This document shows, piece after piece, positions 1-8,551 of a DNA stretch of 64,000 bases. Each line of letters opens with the position of its first letter. Positions within the stretch are counted from its first letter, which is position 1. Source of the DNA: Cyclobacteriaceae bacterium (GTDB lineage Bacteria > Bacteroidota > Bacteroidia > Cytophagales > Cyclobacteriaceae); assembly GCA_028278225.1 (NCBI GenBank), contig JANQEU010000092.1, forward strand, positions 1-64,000, in the 5' to 3' direction. The notes below the pieces were generated by a model. The model was given only the letters and a program-made list of their open reading frames with translations. It had not been told where the DNA came from and ran no database searches. Made by a program: the position numbers and the translations under genes.

Positions 1-354
1 AGATATCTATTCATGAACTTCGGCAATAGTGCAAGATAAGAGAGAAACTTATTTATGACGCAGTTGCCATTAATCATGAAAAGATTTCTCACTTCACTGT
101 GTTCCGTTCGAAATGACTTTGATGGTTATGGTGACTATTGCTTTCTGCAATTCCGGTTCATTCGGGGATTTTTCCGGAAGGCTACATCTCTCGTTTCTGG
201 TCTGAGACTCTTCGTTTCCATTTCATTCCACTCAGAGTGACGGTGAGTTGTTTGTTTGCCTTATTTCTCGTGACGTATGGGGAAATTGATGATGCCCTTG
301 TTGTATTAGTTAGATAGAGTAGGGGTACCTTTATCTCAAGCAAAAAGGAAACTC
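1..354. other. Gene-free left edge with a possible dispersed-repeat remnant
   Basis: I see no convincing gene here. A 61-codon open frame at 55-240 has no recognisable domain or signal peptide and I do not call it. Bases 83-117 contain a GATTTCTC...TTCGAAATGAC element that resembles short palindromic intergenic repeats common in many environmental bacterial genomes; this is resemblance only. A TAccTTTA box at 326-333 could be the -7 element for the gene at 355, but no TTG lies at the proper 19-bp distance, so the promoter is uncertain. Confidence 0.35.
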
Positions 355-1053
355 ATGAAATTTCTTCTCTTCCTCCTGATGGCATGTTGCCTTCTCATCG
401 ATACAACTTATGCTCAACTCGATTTAAATACTGTTGGAAGAAAGAAATACCTTGGCGATTTTGTGCCTGTGAGACGTAAACTGAACTATAGTGAAATAGA
501 AGGAACACCTTACGCGGAAGAGGTCCTTTTAGAAGGTTACCTGATCCTGAAAAGAGGAGACACTGTGAAAAATTACTTTCGTTACAATATCTACACTGAT
601 GAAATTGAGTATTTGGATGGCCAGGAATTGAAAGTTCTCCTTAATCACTATGAAATGGACCGTTTGCTTTTGGATGGCGTGACATATGTGAGAATCGACT
701 ATAATTCAGGAATCAAATTAAAGAGTGGTTATCTCATCCCGGAGGTGGAAGGCCCTTGTGCGCTATATAAGAAACTCAATGTCACTTTTAACGATCCCAT
801 GCCCCCTCGAAGTAGCTATGACAAGGCAACACCGGCAAATTTTGAGCGCAAAAGTGACCAATGGTTCATTTCTTTCGATGGTGCTCCGGCCAGAATGGTG
901 GCATTAAATAAAAATGTTATCCGGAAGGTTTTTCCTCCGAGGGATGTCAGGAATCTGGAAGAATATGTGGATAAAAATAAGCTAAAGCCGAAACGGGAAA
1001 TGGATTTTGTTAAGATAATTACATACTATAACCGGATCAGAGAAAATCCATAA
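355..1053 (+). CDS. Exported protein of unknown function
   Basis: This is a 232-residue protein with a clear Sec signal peptide: a hydrophobic stretch at residues 3-16 and a probable type I cleavage after TTYA at residues 18-21. The mature part is rich in charged residues and predicted beta strands, with no motif I recognise. It has the feel of a short Bacteroidota periplasmic protein built around strands such as GYLILKRGDTVKNYF. There are only two cysteines in the signal region and one in the body (near residue 136). It precedes a cluster of exported caspase-like genes on the same strand but is separated from it by about 320 bases, so membership in that cluster is not assured. ATG at 355 is preceded by an A-rich AAAAAGGAAAC leader. 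No function is proposed. Confidence 0.7.
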   Translation: MKFLLFLLMACCLLIDTTYAQLDLNTVGRKKYLGDFVPVRRKLNYSEIEGTPYAEEVLLEGYLILKRGDTVKNYFRYNIYTDEIEYLDGQELKVLLNHYEMDRLLLDGVTYVRIDYNSGIKLKSGYLIPEVEGPCALYKKLNVTFNDPMPPRSSYDKATPANFERKSDQWFISFDGAPARMVALNKNVIRKVFPPRDVRNLEEYVDKNKLKPKREMDFVKIITYYNRIRENP

Positions 1054-1374
1054 GTCGACGAATCCAATCTCATCGTGCAATAGATATCTTCTTCAGCAAA
1101 CATTTCGGATTTGACCACGAAAATTCCTGATCAACAGGTTTTAACGGCATTAGTGATACCGGGCTTTGATGGAAATTGCCAAAACAGTATTTTGCACTAA
1201 CGAATTGCACAAGAAATAATTGTATTATAACGCGATTTATTTGGATTTCGTAAATATTTTTGGTAAATTACTACGTAACTTTCAGGCCGGAATTAAAGAA
1301 AATACCAGAGAAACGGTATTTGACGAAATTATATTTTATAGTTAATTTGTAGCAAAAGAAAAGTAAAAACCCCT
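1054..1374. other. 321-base intergenic region upstream of the caspase gene
   Basis: No gene or RNA structure is evident. The right end is AT-rich and carries the promoter-like element described at 1320-1349. A direct repeat of a TTGCAC-type hexamer occurs around 1192-1211, of unknown meaning. Confidence 0.5.
1320..1349 (+). promoter_or_regulatory. Bacteroidota-type promoter for the caspase cluster
   Basis: A TTG at 1320-1322 is followed by exactly 19 bases and then TTAATTTG at 1342-1349. This matches the known Bacteroidota primary sigma consensus (TTG, 19 bases, TAnnTTTG) at all but one position. The start codon of the caspase gene lies 25 bases downstream, consistent with a short leader lacking a Shine-Dalgarno sequence. 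Confidence 0.55.
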
Positions 1375-2382
1375 ATGAAACGTTTCGCATTCTATCTGCT
1401 ATCCTCTTTTATTGCTTTCGGGCTCCTTGCTCAGAGCTCGGAAGGGACGAGTAATGCCGTAAACCTTGGTGGATTATTACAAAAAGCCTATTTGAACAAA
1501 ATACAGGCTCAGCCAACCACCCAGCCGGTTGCAGCTGCCGCAACACCAGCCGCTGCAGAAATTGTGTTAAAGTCCGATGTTGATCTTAACATACCCGCGA
1601 CAGGAGCTGTCAACAATGACGGTATCGCTGTTGTAATTGGTAATGCTAATTATGACAAGACGAAAAATGTCGATTTTGCGATCCATGACGCTCGGATGAT
1701 GAAGGAATATCTCATGAAAGTAATGGGCTTTAAGGAATTCAATATTTTCTACTATGAAGATGCCAGTAAAACTGATTTTGAGGTGCTGTTTGGTAACAAG
1801 CTGGAATATCGGGGAAAAGTCTTCAACGCTGTAAAACCTGAAAAATCCGATCTGTTCATTTTCTATTCAGGTCATGGAGCTCCTGACCTGAGGACGAACA
1901 CAGGTTATTTTGTTCCCAAGGAGTGTGATCCTCAGTACATTACCATTTCCGGTTACAGTACCGAAGTATTTTTCAATAACCTGTCAAAGATCCCTTCAAA
2001 GTCCACGACAGTTATAACAGATGCCTGCTTCTCCGGTGCTGAGATCCTGGAAGGGATTTCTCCCATTGGTATTAAAGCGAAGGGATTCAACAGCATTCAG
2101 AATGGCGTTATGATTTCATCCTCCGCAGGTACGCAGGTATCTTCCTGGTATTCCGAACAAAACCATGGTATGTTCACTTACTTCTTCCTGAAGGCAATCC
2201 AGGATAAGGATATCACGGACAAAGATGGGGATGGCATGTTGACAGCCGGTGAAATTTACGGATACGTATCTGACAAATCTGACGGAGTTCCTTACTACGC
2301 AAGGAGATTCAGAAATATCGAACAAACCCCAACCATTCAGGGTTTGATGCAGGACAATGTTATCGTAGATTTCAACAACTAA
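1375..2382 (+). CDS. Exported caspase-family (C14) peptidase with EF-hand-like loop
   Basis: The 335-residue protein starts with a Sec signal peptide (residues 1-20, cleavage near LLAQ). An Ala/Pro/Thr/Gln-rich linker follows at about 45-62, then a caspase-haemoglobinase fold. The catalytic dyad is visible as His167 in YSGHG and Cys218 in DACFSG, both in the canonical context of metacaspase-like C14 peptidases. The domain begins with the typical IAVVIGNANY strand at 84-93. Unusually, residues 282-293 (D-K-D-G-D-G-M-L-T-A-G-E) form a near-canonical EF-hand calcium loop with ligands at D282, D284, D286 and E293. Metacaspases are often calcium activated, so calcium control is a reasonable inference. 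The protein should act in the periplasm or at the cell surface. It has its own promoter and is followed by a terminator-like hairpin before the next gene. Confidence 0.88.
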   Translation: MKRFAFYLLSSFIAFGLLAQSSEGTSNAVNLGGLLQKAYLNKIQAQPTTQPVAAAATPAAAEIVLKSDVDLNIPATGAVNNDGIAVVIGNANYDKTKNVDFAIHDARMMKEYLMKVMGFKEFNIFYYEDASKTDFEVLFGNKLEYRGKVFNAVKPEKSDLFIFYSGHGAPDLRTNTGYFVPKECDPQYITISGYSTEVFFNNLSKIPSKSTTVITDACFSGAEILEGISPIGIKAKGFNSIQNGVMISSSAGTQVSSWYSEQNHGMFTYFFLKAIQDKDITDKDGDGMLTAGEIYGYVSDKSDGVPYYARRFRNIEQTPTIQGLMQDNVIVDFNN

Positions 2383-2402
2383 AGGATAAATAACTAACTT
2401 AG

Positions 2403-2447
2403 AAGCCCCTCCAAATCCTGGTCAATCGGGATGGGATGGGCTTTTTT
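2403..2447 (+). terminator. Likely intrinsic terminator after the caspase gene
   Basis: AAGCCC at 2403-2408 pairs with GGGCTT at 2438-2443, with further partial pairing of the C-rich and G-rich inner arms, and a run of T residues follows at 2442-2447. The hairpin separates the first caspase gene from the downstream gene at 2462; it may attenuate rather than end transcription because the next genes lie close and on the same strand. Confidence 0.55.
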
Positions 2448-2461
2448 ATTAAATATTAAAT

Positions 2462-3370
2462 ATGCGGTCGTTATTCATTTTAATTGTTTGTTTGTGTTCA
2501 ACTGCAATTTATGCACAGCGTAAACCGGAAAGGGTCAGCGCCTCGTATCAAATGGTAGTTGAGTCCTGGATGTCGGAGGATCAGGCCAAGGCCACTGCCC
2601 TCGAACAGGCAAAGCTTCAGGCCATGGCAGACGAATTTGGCACCAAAATATCTCAATCAACCCGAACCCGGATCGAGACCTCGAATCAGGGGGGAACAAA
2701 CACCCGGTTCAATGCCATTGCCAACAGTTTCGTTAATGGCATATGGGTGGAAGATGTGAAGCCACCAGAATATCAGTTTTTGGATACCGGAGATGAGAGA
2801 TGGATCACATGTTCGGTAGCTGGGATGGCCAGAAGAATAGTAAAAGCTGCCGTGCAATTTGAGGCAAAACCGTTAAAATGCCTGAACCTGGGTTGTGCGA
2901 CGCAGGATTTCAATAATGGCGATCCAATGTTCTTTTATTTCAAGAGCCCGGTGGATGGTTTTCTAAGTATCTATATGGATGACGAAAGCAACTGCCAGAT
3001 GCTTCTGCCATACCAAAATATGAGAGGGAATACCCTCCCGATTGAAGCTGACAAAGAGTATTACCTGTTCAGACAGGACCCAAAATACGCATATACCGAT
3101 CTGTCGGTGGTGGATGAATACGAGCTGTTTACCAATGAGGAGTTTGAGATGGATTTGCTTTATGTAATTTTTTCTACTGAAAACTACTACAAACCTGCGC
3201 TTTCAAGTGATAAGGCTGGCTATGCTGCTGAAAGCCAGGCTGATACAAGGAAGTACGCTGATTTTCCCAAGTATACGGATTCAAAGAGTTTTCGGGAATG
3301 GCTTAATGAAAACGTTTCAGTAAACGATAATATGTTTCTTGAAGTCATTGATATCACAATTGCCAAATAG
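2462..3370 (+). CDS. Exported LPP20-like / DUF4384 domain protein
   Basis: The 302-residue protein has a signal peptide (residues 1-18, ending IYAQ). Residues 25-130 resemble LPP20-type modules: an Ala/Lys-rich helix (DQAKATALEQAKLQAM) followed by a strand with a GxERWxTC pattern. Residues about 145-250 resemble DUF4384, seen in the FNNGDPMFFYFKSPVDGFLSIY region and the following LLPYQ turn. DUF4384 domains are frequently found in exported proteins next to caspase or kinase domains in Bacteroidota and Proteobacteria; their ligand is not established. The gene ends two bases before the WD40-caspase gene at 3373, strongly suggesting co-transcription and a functional link to that peptidase. The identification of DUF4384 is from pattern memory and should be confirmed by profile search. 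Confidence 0.7.
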   Translation: MRSLFILIVCLCSTAIYAQRKPERVSASYQMVVESWMSEDQAKATALEQAKLQAMADEFGTKISQSTRTRIETSNQGGTNTRFNAIANSFVNGIWVEDVKPPEYQFLDTGDERWITCSVAGMARRIVKAAVQFEAKPLKCLNLGCATQDFNNGDPMFFYFKSPVDGFLSIYMDDESNCQMLLPYQNMRGNTLPIEADKEYYLFRQDPKYAYTDLSVVDEYELFTNEEFEMDLLYVIFSTENYYKPALSSDKAGYAAESQADTRKYADFPKYTDSKSFREWLNENVSVNDNMFLEVIDITIAK

Positions 3371-3372
3371 AT

Positions 3373-6120
3373 ATGAACCTGCTATTTATACTTTACCTGA
3401 TATTACCTTTTTTCAATCAGGATCCTGATGAGAACAAATTTCTGGTGGTTGATCCACAGGGACACAATGCGCTGGTAAACGGCCTGGAATACAGCAGTCT
3501 TACGAATGAGTTAATCTCTATCAGTGACGACAAGACCATTCGACTTTGGGTGCTGGATGATCAGGTATTGAATCGGACATTCAGGGTGTATGCAGATCCT
3601 TCCGGACCCAATGGTATGCTTTATGCCTCAGCCATATCACCGGACGGGCGGTTTCTGGCGGTTGCCGGCTACTCCTCCCTGAATGATATCAAATTGCTTG
3701 ACATCCAAACCGGTAAAATCAAGGAAGTACTGGTCAAACATAGTAATGTGGTAACCGACCTTGAGTTCTCTCCTGATGGCAATCTCCTGGCAAGTGCCAG
3801 TGCTGATAACAGCATCATCATCTGGACAAGACCGTCACCAAATTCAAACTTTATAGCTTCTCAAACACTCACGAATCATAAGGATAGGGTCAATGATCTG
3901 GCTTTTTCTCCGCAGGGAGATAAAATGCTCTCCGTTTCTGATGACGAAACTACTTTGATGTGGGATGTGGCAGGACTTGGTTCGGTAGAACCGGTATTAC
4001 TGAGAAGCCATTTGGGGGCTGTTAAGAAAGTTGATGCTAATAGCATTGGGTTTCTTACTGGTGGTGAAAAAGGGATCCTTAACTTTTGGGGATGGAATGG
4101 GGCCCTGGAGCTGCAAATCACACAATTTAATGCCCCGGTGGTCACGATAGCCTGCGACAAAAATGGGACCAAGGCTTTCGTATCTGCCGATCGACAGGTG
4201 GTTATTGATCTTCGGAACCCAAGCGCCATGCAATCGGTTTTTTCCAGAAACAGGAATGTATCAGCCGCGCTTTTCCTGGAAAACGAACTCATCATCGGGC
4301 AGGGTAGAAGCGGAAATCTGATAAGTATTGATAAGGACAAATTAACACCTACCTATGCACTGGCCGGCCGGGGTAAAGATTTCAGACGATTATTTATTAA
4401 AGACAGGAAGCTTGGATTCGTATCTGATGATTCACGTGTACCAGAGGGATATTTTGATTTCGAACTGGAACAAATCATTCGTGATAAGGGTGAGATGTCC
4501 GGATTCAAGGGTCCCAGCATTACGGACGGCTTGTTTGAATTCACCAGGCTAACCCCGAACCAGTTATCATTTGGCTCAAATTTCAATATAACCAATAGCC
4601 GTACAGACGGGCGCGTGTTGAGTTATTGTCTGCTCAGCAATGAAAACATTGTGGTGGGCAGTGACAGGACGCTTAAAGTATATGATGGAGACGGCAATCT
4701 CGTCAAAACATTGCCAGGCCACAATGGCCAGGTATTATCTGTGGTAGCAGATGATCAATATTTCTACACATACGGAGGAGATCAAATTATCAAAGTTTGG
4801 TCGCTGGCTGATAACTCGCTGAAATATAATCTGTTTGTTACCAAGAAGTACGAATGGATTATCTGGGATGAGGCCGGCAATTACAGCGCTTCGTCAGGAG
4901 GCGAGCAGTTTCTAAGTTGGCAAATCAATGGAAAGGAAGAGGAATTGGCCAGGTTCTTTGATGTGAGTTCGTATTCCGGTGTATTTCTGAAAGAATCGCT
5001 GGATGAGGTAGGTAATTCTGATGTTCGGGATCTGACACAGGAAGAGCTGCCCGGCCAACCTCAAATACAGTGGGATGACCCCGTTGAATATCAGATTACC
5101 ACATCTACCAACCAATACAGGATCAGGGCGACAATTTTCAGTGAAGAGCCCATTGTCAAAACAAGAATACTGGTGGAGGGGAAAGCCATGCCTTCCAAAA
5201 GAGGAATTACCGATATCAAGCAGGTGGATGAGATACTCACATTAACCGCGTATAAAACAGTAGTTCAGATTTTCGCATCTACTGAAGGCTCAAAGATCAT
5301 TTCGGAAAAGCGGGTCATCCTGAATCCAAATTTCAGGGAAAGTGGCAATACAGGCATAGCCGTTATCGACGTAAATAATAAACCTGACCTGTATTTTGTC
5401 GGGATAGGTGTATCGGAATTTCAAAACACTAAATTCAATCTGACCTATGCGGATGATGATGCGGCGTCCATGTATGAAATATTTTCGTCCCGATCCAGTC
5501 CGATTTATAATGAATTCAGTGGCGTAAATTTATTGAATGCGGATGCCACGAAAGACAACATTCTTGAGACTTTGAATTCTATTGCGGAAAAGGTACAGCC
5601 CAAGGATCAGGTGATTTTGTTTATTGCAAGCCATGGCATCAATGAAGATGGATTTTACTATGTTCTTACGCATGATGCGGATGAGATGAACCTAAAGGGT
5701 ACCTGCCTTAATTGGAATGAAATAGCAAATGTGCTTTCACAACTGCCATGTCGTGTTTTAATGTTTCTGGATACATGCCACAGCGGAGCCTTAGGCTCAA
5801 GCCTTGTATCCAATACAGCCTATATAAAGAATACGGAAGCGATGAGGGAGATGGGCTCAAATGAGGTGGGGGTTGTCATCATGTCCGGTTCCACAGGGGA
5901 AGAAAGTTCACTGGAAAGTGAGGAGTGGGAACATGGCGTTTTTACTTTATCCTTGATTGAGGGATTAAGAAATAAAAAGGCTGATCTAAAAAATGACGGA
6001 TTAATTTATCTCAGAGAGCTTGATTTGTTCGTTTCAGATAATGTATACGAATTAACGAGTGGGAAACAAAATCCTACTACACAAAAACCGAGTACGATTA
6101 GTAAACTAATTATTTATTAA
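3373..6120 (+). CDS. Exported WD40-repeat protein with C-terminal caspase (C14) domain
   Basis: The 915-residue protein begins with a short hydrophobic leader (residues 2-14) likely to be a signal peptide. WD40 repeats fill residues about 30-520: recognisable blades end in IRLWVLDD, IIIWTR, TTLMWDV, LNFWGWN and IIKVWSL, which suggests one or two seven-bladed propellers. A beta-rich linker at 565-655 follows. The C14 domain occupies about 670-915 and shows His754 in IASHGIN and Cys802 in LDTCHSG, so the catalytic dyad is complete. Propeller-caspase fusions are known in multicellular and predatory bacteria, where the propeller is thought to be a sensor or docking platform. It is tightly packed between the DUF4384 gene (2 bases) and the LPP20-like gene, so these three form an operon. 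Its substrate is unknown. Confidence 0.88.
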   Translation: MNLLFILYLILPFFNQDPDENKFLVVDPQGHNALVNGLEYSSLTNELISISDDKTIRLWVLDDQVLNRTFRVYADPSGPNGMLYASAISPDGRFLAVAGYSSLNDIKLLDIQTGKIKEVLVKHSNVVTDLEFSPDGNLLASASADNSIIIWTRPSPNSNFIASQTLTNHKDRVNDLAFSPQGDKMLSVSDDETTLMWDVAGLGSVEPVLLRSHLGAVKKVDANSIGFLTGGEKGILNFWGWNGALELQITQFNAPVVTIACDKNGTKAFVSADRQVVIDLRNPSAMQSVFSRNRNVSAALFLENELIIGQGRSGNLISIDKDKLTPTYALAGRGKDFRRLFIKDRKLGFVSDDSRVPEGYFDFELEQIIRDKGEMSGFKGPSITDGLFEFTRLTPNQLSFGSNFNITNSRTDGRVLSYCLLSNENIVVGSDRTLKVYDGDGNLVKTLPGHNGQVLSVVADDQYFYTYGGDQIIKVWSLADNSLKYNLFVTKKYEWIIWDEAGNYSASSGGEQFLSWQINGKEEELARFFDVSSYSGVFLKESLDEVGNSDVRDLTQEELPGQPQIQWDDPVEYQITTSTNQYRIRATIFSEEPIVKTRILVEGKAMPSKRGITDIKQVDEILTLTAYKTVVQIFASTEGSKIISEKRVILNPNFRESGNTGIAVIDVNNKPDLYFVGIGVSEFQNTKFNLTYADDDAASMYEIFSSRSSPIYNEFSGVNLLNADATKDNILETLNSIAEKVQPKDQVILFIASHGINEDGFYYVLTHDADEMNLKGTCLNWNEIANVLSQLPCRVLMFLDTCHSGALGSSLVSNTAYIKNTEAMREMGSNEVGVVIMSGSTGEESSLESEEWEHGVFTLSLIEGLRNKKADLKNDGLIYLRELDLFVSDNVYELTSGKQNPTTQKPSTISKLIIY

Positions 6121-6139
6121 CTTGAAATTAAAAATCCAA

Positions 6140-6781
6140 ATGAAGACCCTGTACAGAATTTTATCGATTGCCATTGTGATCATGATGGTGGTACCAGCAT
6201 ATTCACAGAAAAAGGTGAAAAACAAGGATTTCAAGACGAAATTGAAGTATGCGAAGAAGGAGGCGAAAGACCTTGAAAAAGACGGATGGTTTGTAGCTCC
6301 TGGCAATTTGCCATTGGAAAAGCAATTGGAAAAAACATATCAGAAATCGCTTGAAGAAGATGAGAATGGCTTCCCCGCTTATTTAGTGGCTTCCGGAAAT
6401 TCACTGGCGGGAACGCAGTCTGCGGCGAAGCTGCAGGCTACTGAATTAGCTAAGCTCGAAATTGCTAATCAGCTTTCATCTCAAATAGCCGCAACCATTG
6501 ACAATCAAATTGCCAATAACCAAATCAATTCTGAAGAAGCGGCAACCTTGCAGAAGACAGTTGCGGTAGCCAAAAACGTGGTAGCCCAGAAGATGGGACG
6601 GGTGATCGGATTGGTTGAGATGTATCGGAAAAATGAGAAAACGAAGAATGTTGAATGTGCAGTCAGAATTGCATACAGCCAGGCGCTAGCCAGGGATATG
6701 GCACTTCAAGCGATGAAGGAGTCGCTACAGGATGAGGCCAACATTGCCGCTGATAAACTGGATAAGCTGCTTGATTTCTAA
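6140..6781 (+). CDS. Exported Ala/Lys-rich protein, LPP20-like
   Basis: I take ATG at 6140 as the start (213 residues), because it gives a standard signal peptide (hydrophobic residues 5-20, cleavage near PAYSQ); an in-frame TTG at 6122 would add six residues in front of it. After a Lys-rich segment at 23-45, the body is almost wholly helical and rich in Ala, Gln, Glu and Lys, with the pattern ATELAKLEIANQLSSQIAA that characterises LPP20-like repeats. A C-terminal strand (NVECAVRIAYSQ) then leads into a final helix. LPP20-like proteins are envelope proteins of uncertain function. The gene lies 19 bases after the WD40-caspase gene and is followed by a strong terminator, so it closes the caspase operon. 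Confidence 0.7.
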   Translation: MKTLYRILSIAIVIMMVVPAYSQKKVKNKDFKTKLKYAKKEAKDLEKDGWFVAPGNLPLEKQLEKTYQKSLEEDENGFPAYLVASGNSLAGTQSAAKLQATELAKLEIANQLSSQIAATIDNQIANNQINSEEAATLQKTVAVAKNVVAQKMGRVIGLVEMYRKNEKTKNVECAVRIAYSQALARDMALQAMKESLQDEANIAADKLDKLLDF

Positions 6782-6809
6782 TTTTCGAAAAAATAAAATT
6801 CACATCGAG

Positions 6810-6842
6810 GCCATCTGCCAATCAGCGGATGGCTTCTTTTTT
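6810..6842 (+). terminator. Intrinsic terminator closing the caspase operon
   Basis: GCCATCTGC at 6810-6818 pairs with GCGGATGGC at 6825-6833 (one wobble pair, six-base loop) and is followed by TTCTTTTTT. This is a textbook rho-independent terminator. Confidence 0.85.
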
Positions 6843-6862
6843 ATGACATCAAATATGTCGTT

Positions 6863-7819
6863 GTGAATCAGGTTCGGTGGGGTATAATATCAACCGGGAA
6901 TATCGCCTCCCAGTTTGCTTCTGATCTCAAATTTGTTGGATCTGCGGAGTTAATGGCGGTAGCTTCCAGGAACCTGGAAAGAGCTGAAAATTTTGCTTCA
7001 AGGCACAAAATTCAAAAGGCGTACGGGTCATATGAGGCGTTGTTTGAGGACGACGATGTGGATGTGGTATATATTGCCACCCCACACAATTTTCATTTTG
7101 ATAATGCATCCGGAGCCCTTAATTCGGGAAAAGCAGTTCTATGTGAAAAACCACTTTGTGTGAACGTGAAGGAAACAAGGGAGCTTATTGAGATTGCCGG
7201 AACAACCAATGGTTTTTTAATGGAAGCGATGTGGACCTATTTTCTTCCCGCAGTTCAAAAAGCCAGGGAATGGGTCAGTTCAGGTGCCATTGGCGGTCTG
7301 AAGCGGATAGTTGCGGAGTTCGGATTTTATACTGCCTTTGATCCCCGGAGCAGAATATATGATCCAAATTTAGGTGGAGGATCTCTTCTGGATATCGGCA
7401 TTTACCCCATAGCAATCGCATGGTTGTTTACAGGTAAGGATCCGGTTGAAATACATGTAGCAGGCAAGACAGCTCAAACTGGAGTGGATGATGACGTAAC
7501 TATGATTTTCGATTATGGTGATATGGTGGCCAACCTTACATGTTCATTTCGATGTGATCTTTACAATCATGCAATGATCATTGGGGATAAGGGAATGATC
7601 GTTCTTCCGCGATTTTGGGTGGCAAGGGAATGCAAATTATTTCGGGGATCCCAATTGATTGAGCATTTTCGGGACAACAGAAAAAGCATTGGGCTCAACT
7701 TTGAGGCCGAAGCTGTATGCAGGCATTTTCAGCGCGGAGATAGAGAGTCTGAAATAATGCCCCTGGCCAATAGTCTGAAATTTCAGGAATACATCGCTGG
7801 CGTCATGGACCTTGTTTAG
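6863..7819 (+). CDS. Gfo/Idh/MocA-family NAD(P)-dependent oxidoreductase
   Basis: The 318-residue enzyme begins at a GTG codon, directly before the Rossmann strand. The dinucleotide-binding motif GIISTGNIA is at residues 7-15, and the family signature EKPL is at 95-98, containing the usual active-site lysine (K96). The C-terminal alpha/beta half shows a GGGSLLDIGIYPI motif near 170-182, with the substrate-site Asp and a Tyr where some relatives have His. Proteins of this architecture oxidise sugars, dihydrodiols or D-xylose (D-xylose 1-dehydrogenase / dimeric dihydrodiol dehydrogenase group). The neighbouring xylose genes make a pentose or related sugar a plausible substrate, but this is inference. 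It lies between the caspase terminator and a convergent regulator gene. Confidence 0.85.
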   Translation: MNQVRWGIISTGNIASQFASDLKFVGSAELMAVASRNLERAENFASRHKIQKAYGSYEALFEDDDVDVVYIATPHNFHFDNASGALNSGKAVLCEKPLCVNVKETRELIEIAGTTNGFLMEAMWTYFLPAVQKAREWVSSGAIGGLKRIVAEFGFYTAFDPRSRIYDPNLGGGSLLDIGIYPIAIAWLFTGKDPVEIHVAGKTAQTGVDDDVTMIFDYGDMVANLTCSFRCDLYNHAMIIGDKGMIVLPRFWVARECKLFRGSQLIEHFRDNRKSIGLNFEAEAVCRHFQRGDRESEIMPLANSLKFQEYIAGVMDLV

Positions 7820-7825
7820 GGAAAA

Positions 7826-8509
7826 TTACAGATCCAGGACAAATTTTTTCTCTTTCAAGGTATCGTAAGTCTCACTGTTAAATTGATAGAGTTTTGCCGC
7901 CCTGTGTGAAACATTTTTCTGTTTTTCATTCAGATCCATCAGCAAATTCATGTTGAGTATTTTTCTCCTAAAGTTAGGTTTGTCCAGTTTGATCCTTAGG
8001 ATTGATTCATAAAGGACCTGAAGTTGGTGTAACGTAAATTTTTCAGGCAACAGGTTAAATCCTACCGGTTCATGCCGAACCTTATTTTGTAATTGCCTGA
8101 AGGCATACTCAAGTATCTCATTGTGGTCATAGGGAAGCCGTGGGATCTCGTCAGGCTTGAACCATTTCACATCTGAGGCCGTAAAACCGGCTACCAGATC
8201 ATAATCTTCCGTTTTTACTAAGGAATAATATGCTACGGTAACGACCCTCTTGTCCGGGAATCTGTTTTTGGCTCCAAATGCTTTCATCTGATCCAGAAAT
8301 ATGTCTTTAACTCCCGTAAGCAGATATAAAATTCTATAAGCTGCCTGATCCAACGACTCGTCATAGGTGATCCATCCGCCCGGCAGCGCCCATTTCCCTT
8401 TGCTGATCCCTTCTCCATGCTGGACCAGCAAGACCTTGAGATCATTTGTGAACCCAAAGATCACACAGTCAATGGATATATCTTCCATTATTCGGTTCAT
8501 GCTGTTCAT
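7826..8509 (-). CDS. Nudix-fold transcriptional regulator of sugar use (AraR/NrtR-like)
   Basis: The protein has an N-terminal Nudix-like fold (residues 10-140) and a C-terminal winged helix (about 155-215, KFTLHQLQVLYESIL...FRRKIL). The Nudix box G-G-W-I-T-Y-D-E keeps the first Gly and Glu, but the REUxEExGU core reads R-I-L-Y-L-L-T-G-V, so all catalytic metal-binding Glu residues are lost. That is the signature of Nudix-derived regulators such as NrtR and the arabinose regulator AraR of Bacteroides. I place the start at ATG 8509 rather than ATG 8533, because a perfect TAnnTTTG box (8531-8538, minus strand) would overlap the upstream codon. It is divergent from xylB, with a long palindrome between them, so it most likely controls xylBA and itself in response to a pentose or derivative. 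Confidence 0.85.
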   Translation of the reverse strand: MNSMNRIMEDISIDCVIFGFTNDLKVLLVQHGEGISKGKWALPGGWITYDESLDQAAYRILYLLTGVKDIFLDQMKAFGAKNRFPDKRVVTVAYYSLVKTEDYDLVAGFTASDVKWFKPDEIPRLPYDHNEILEYAFRQLQNKVRHEPVGFNLLPEKFTLHQLQVLYESILRIKLDKPNFRRKILNMNLLMDLNEKQKNVSHRAAKLYQFNSETYDTLKEKKFVLDL

Positions 8510-8551
8510 AACAAGTACATGGCGTTTCGCCAAAAATAAAAAAAATCATTA

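Noticed and set aside
55-240. Open frame of 61 codons at the left edge
   Set aside because: No signal peptide, no domain, unusual composition (Phe/Arg-rich) and overlap with a repeat-like element.
3876-4340. 154-codon minus-strand frame inside the WD40-caspase gene
   Set aside because: It is a shadow of the plus-strand coding frame with no domain.
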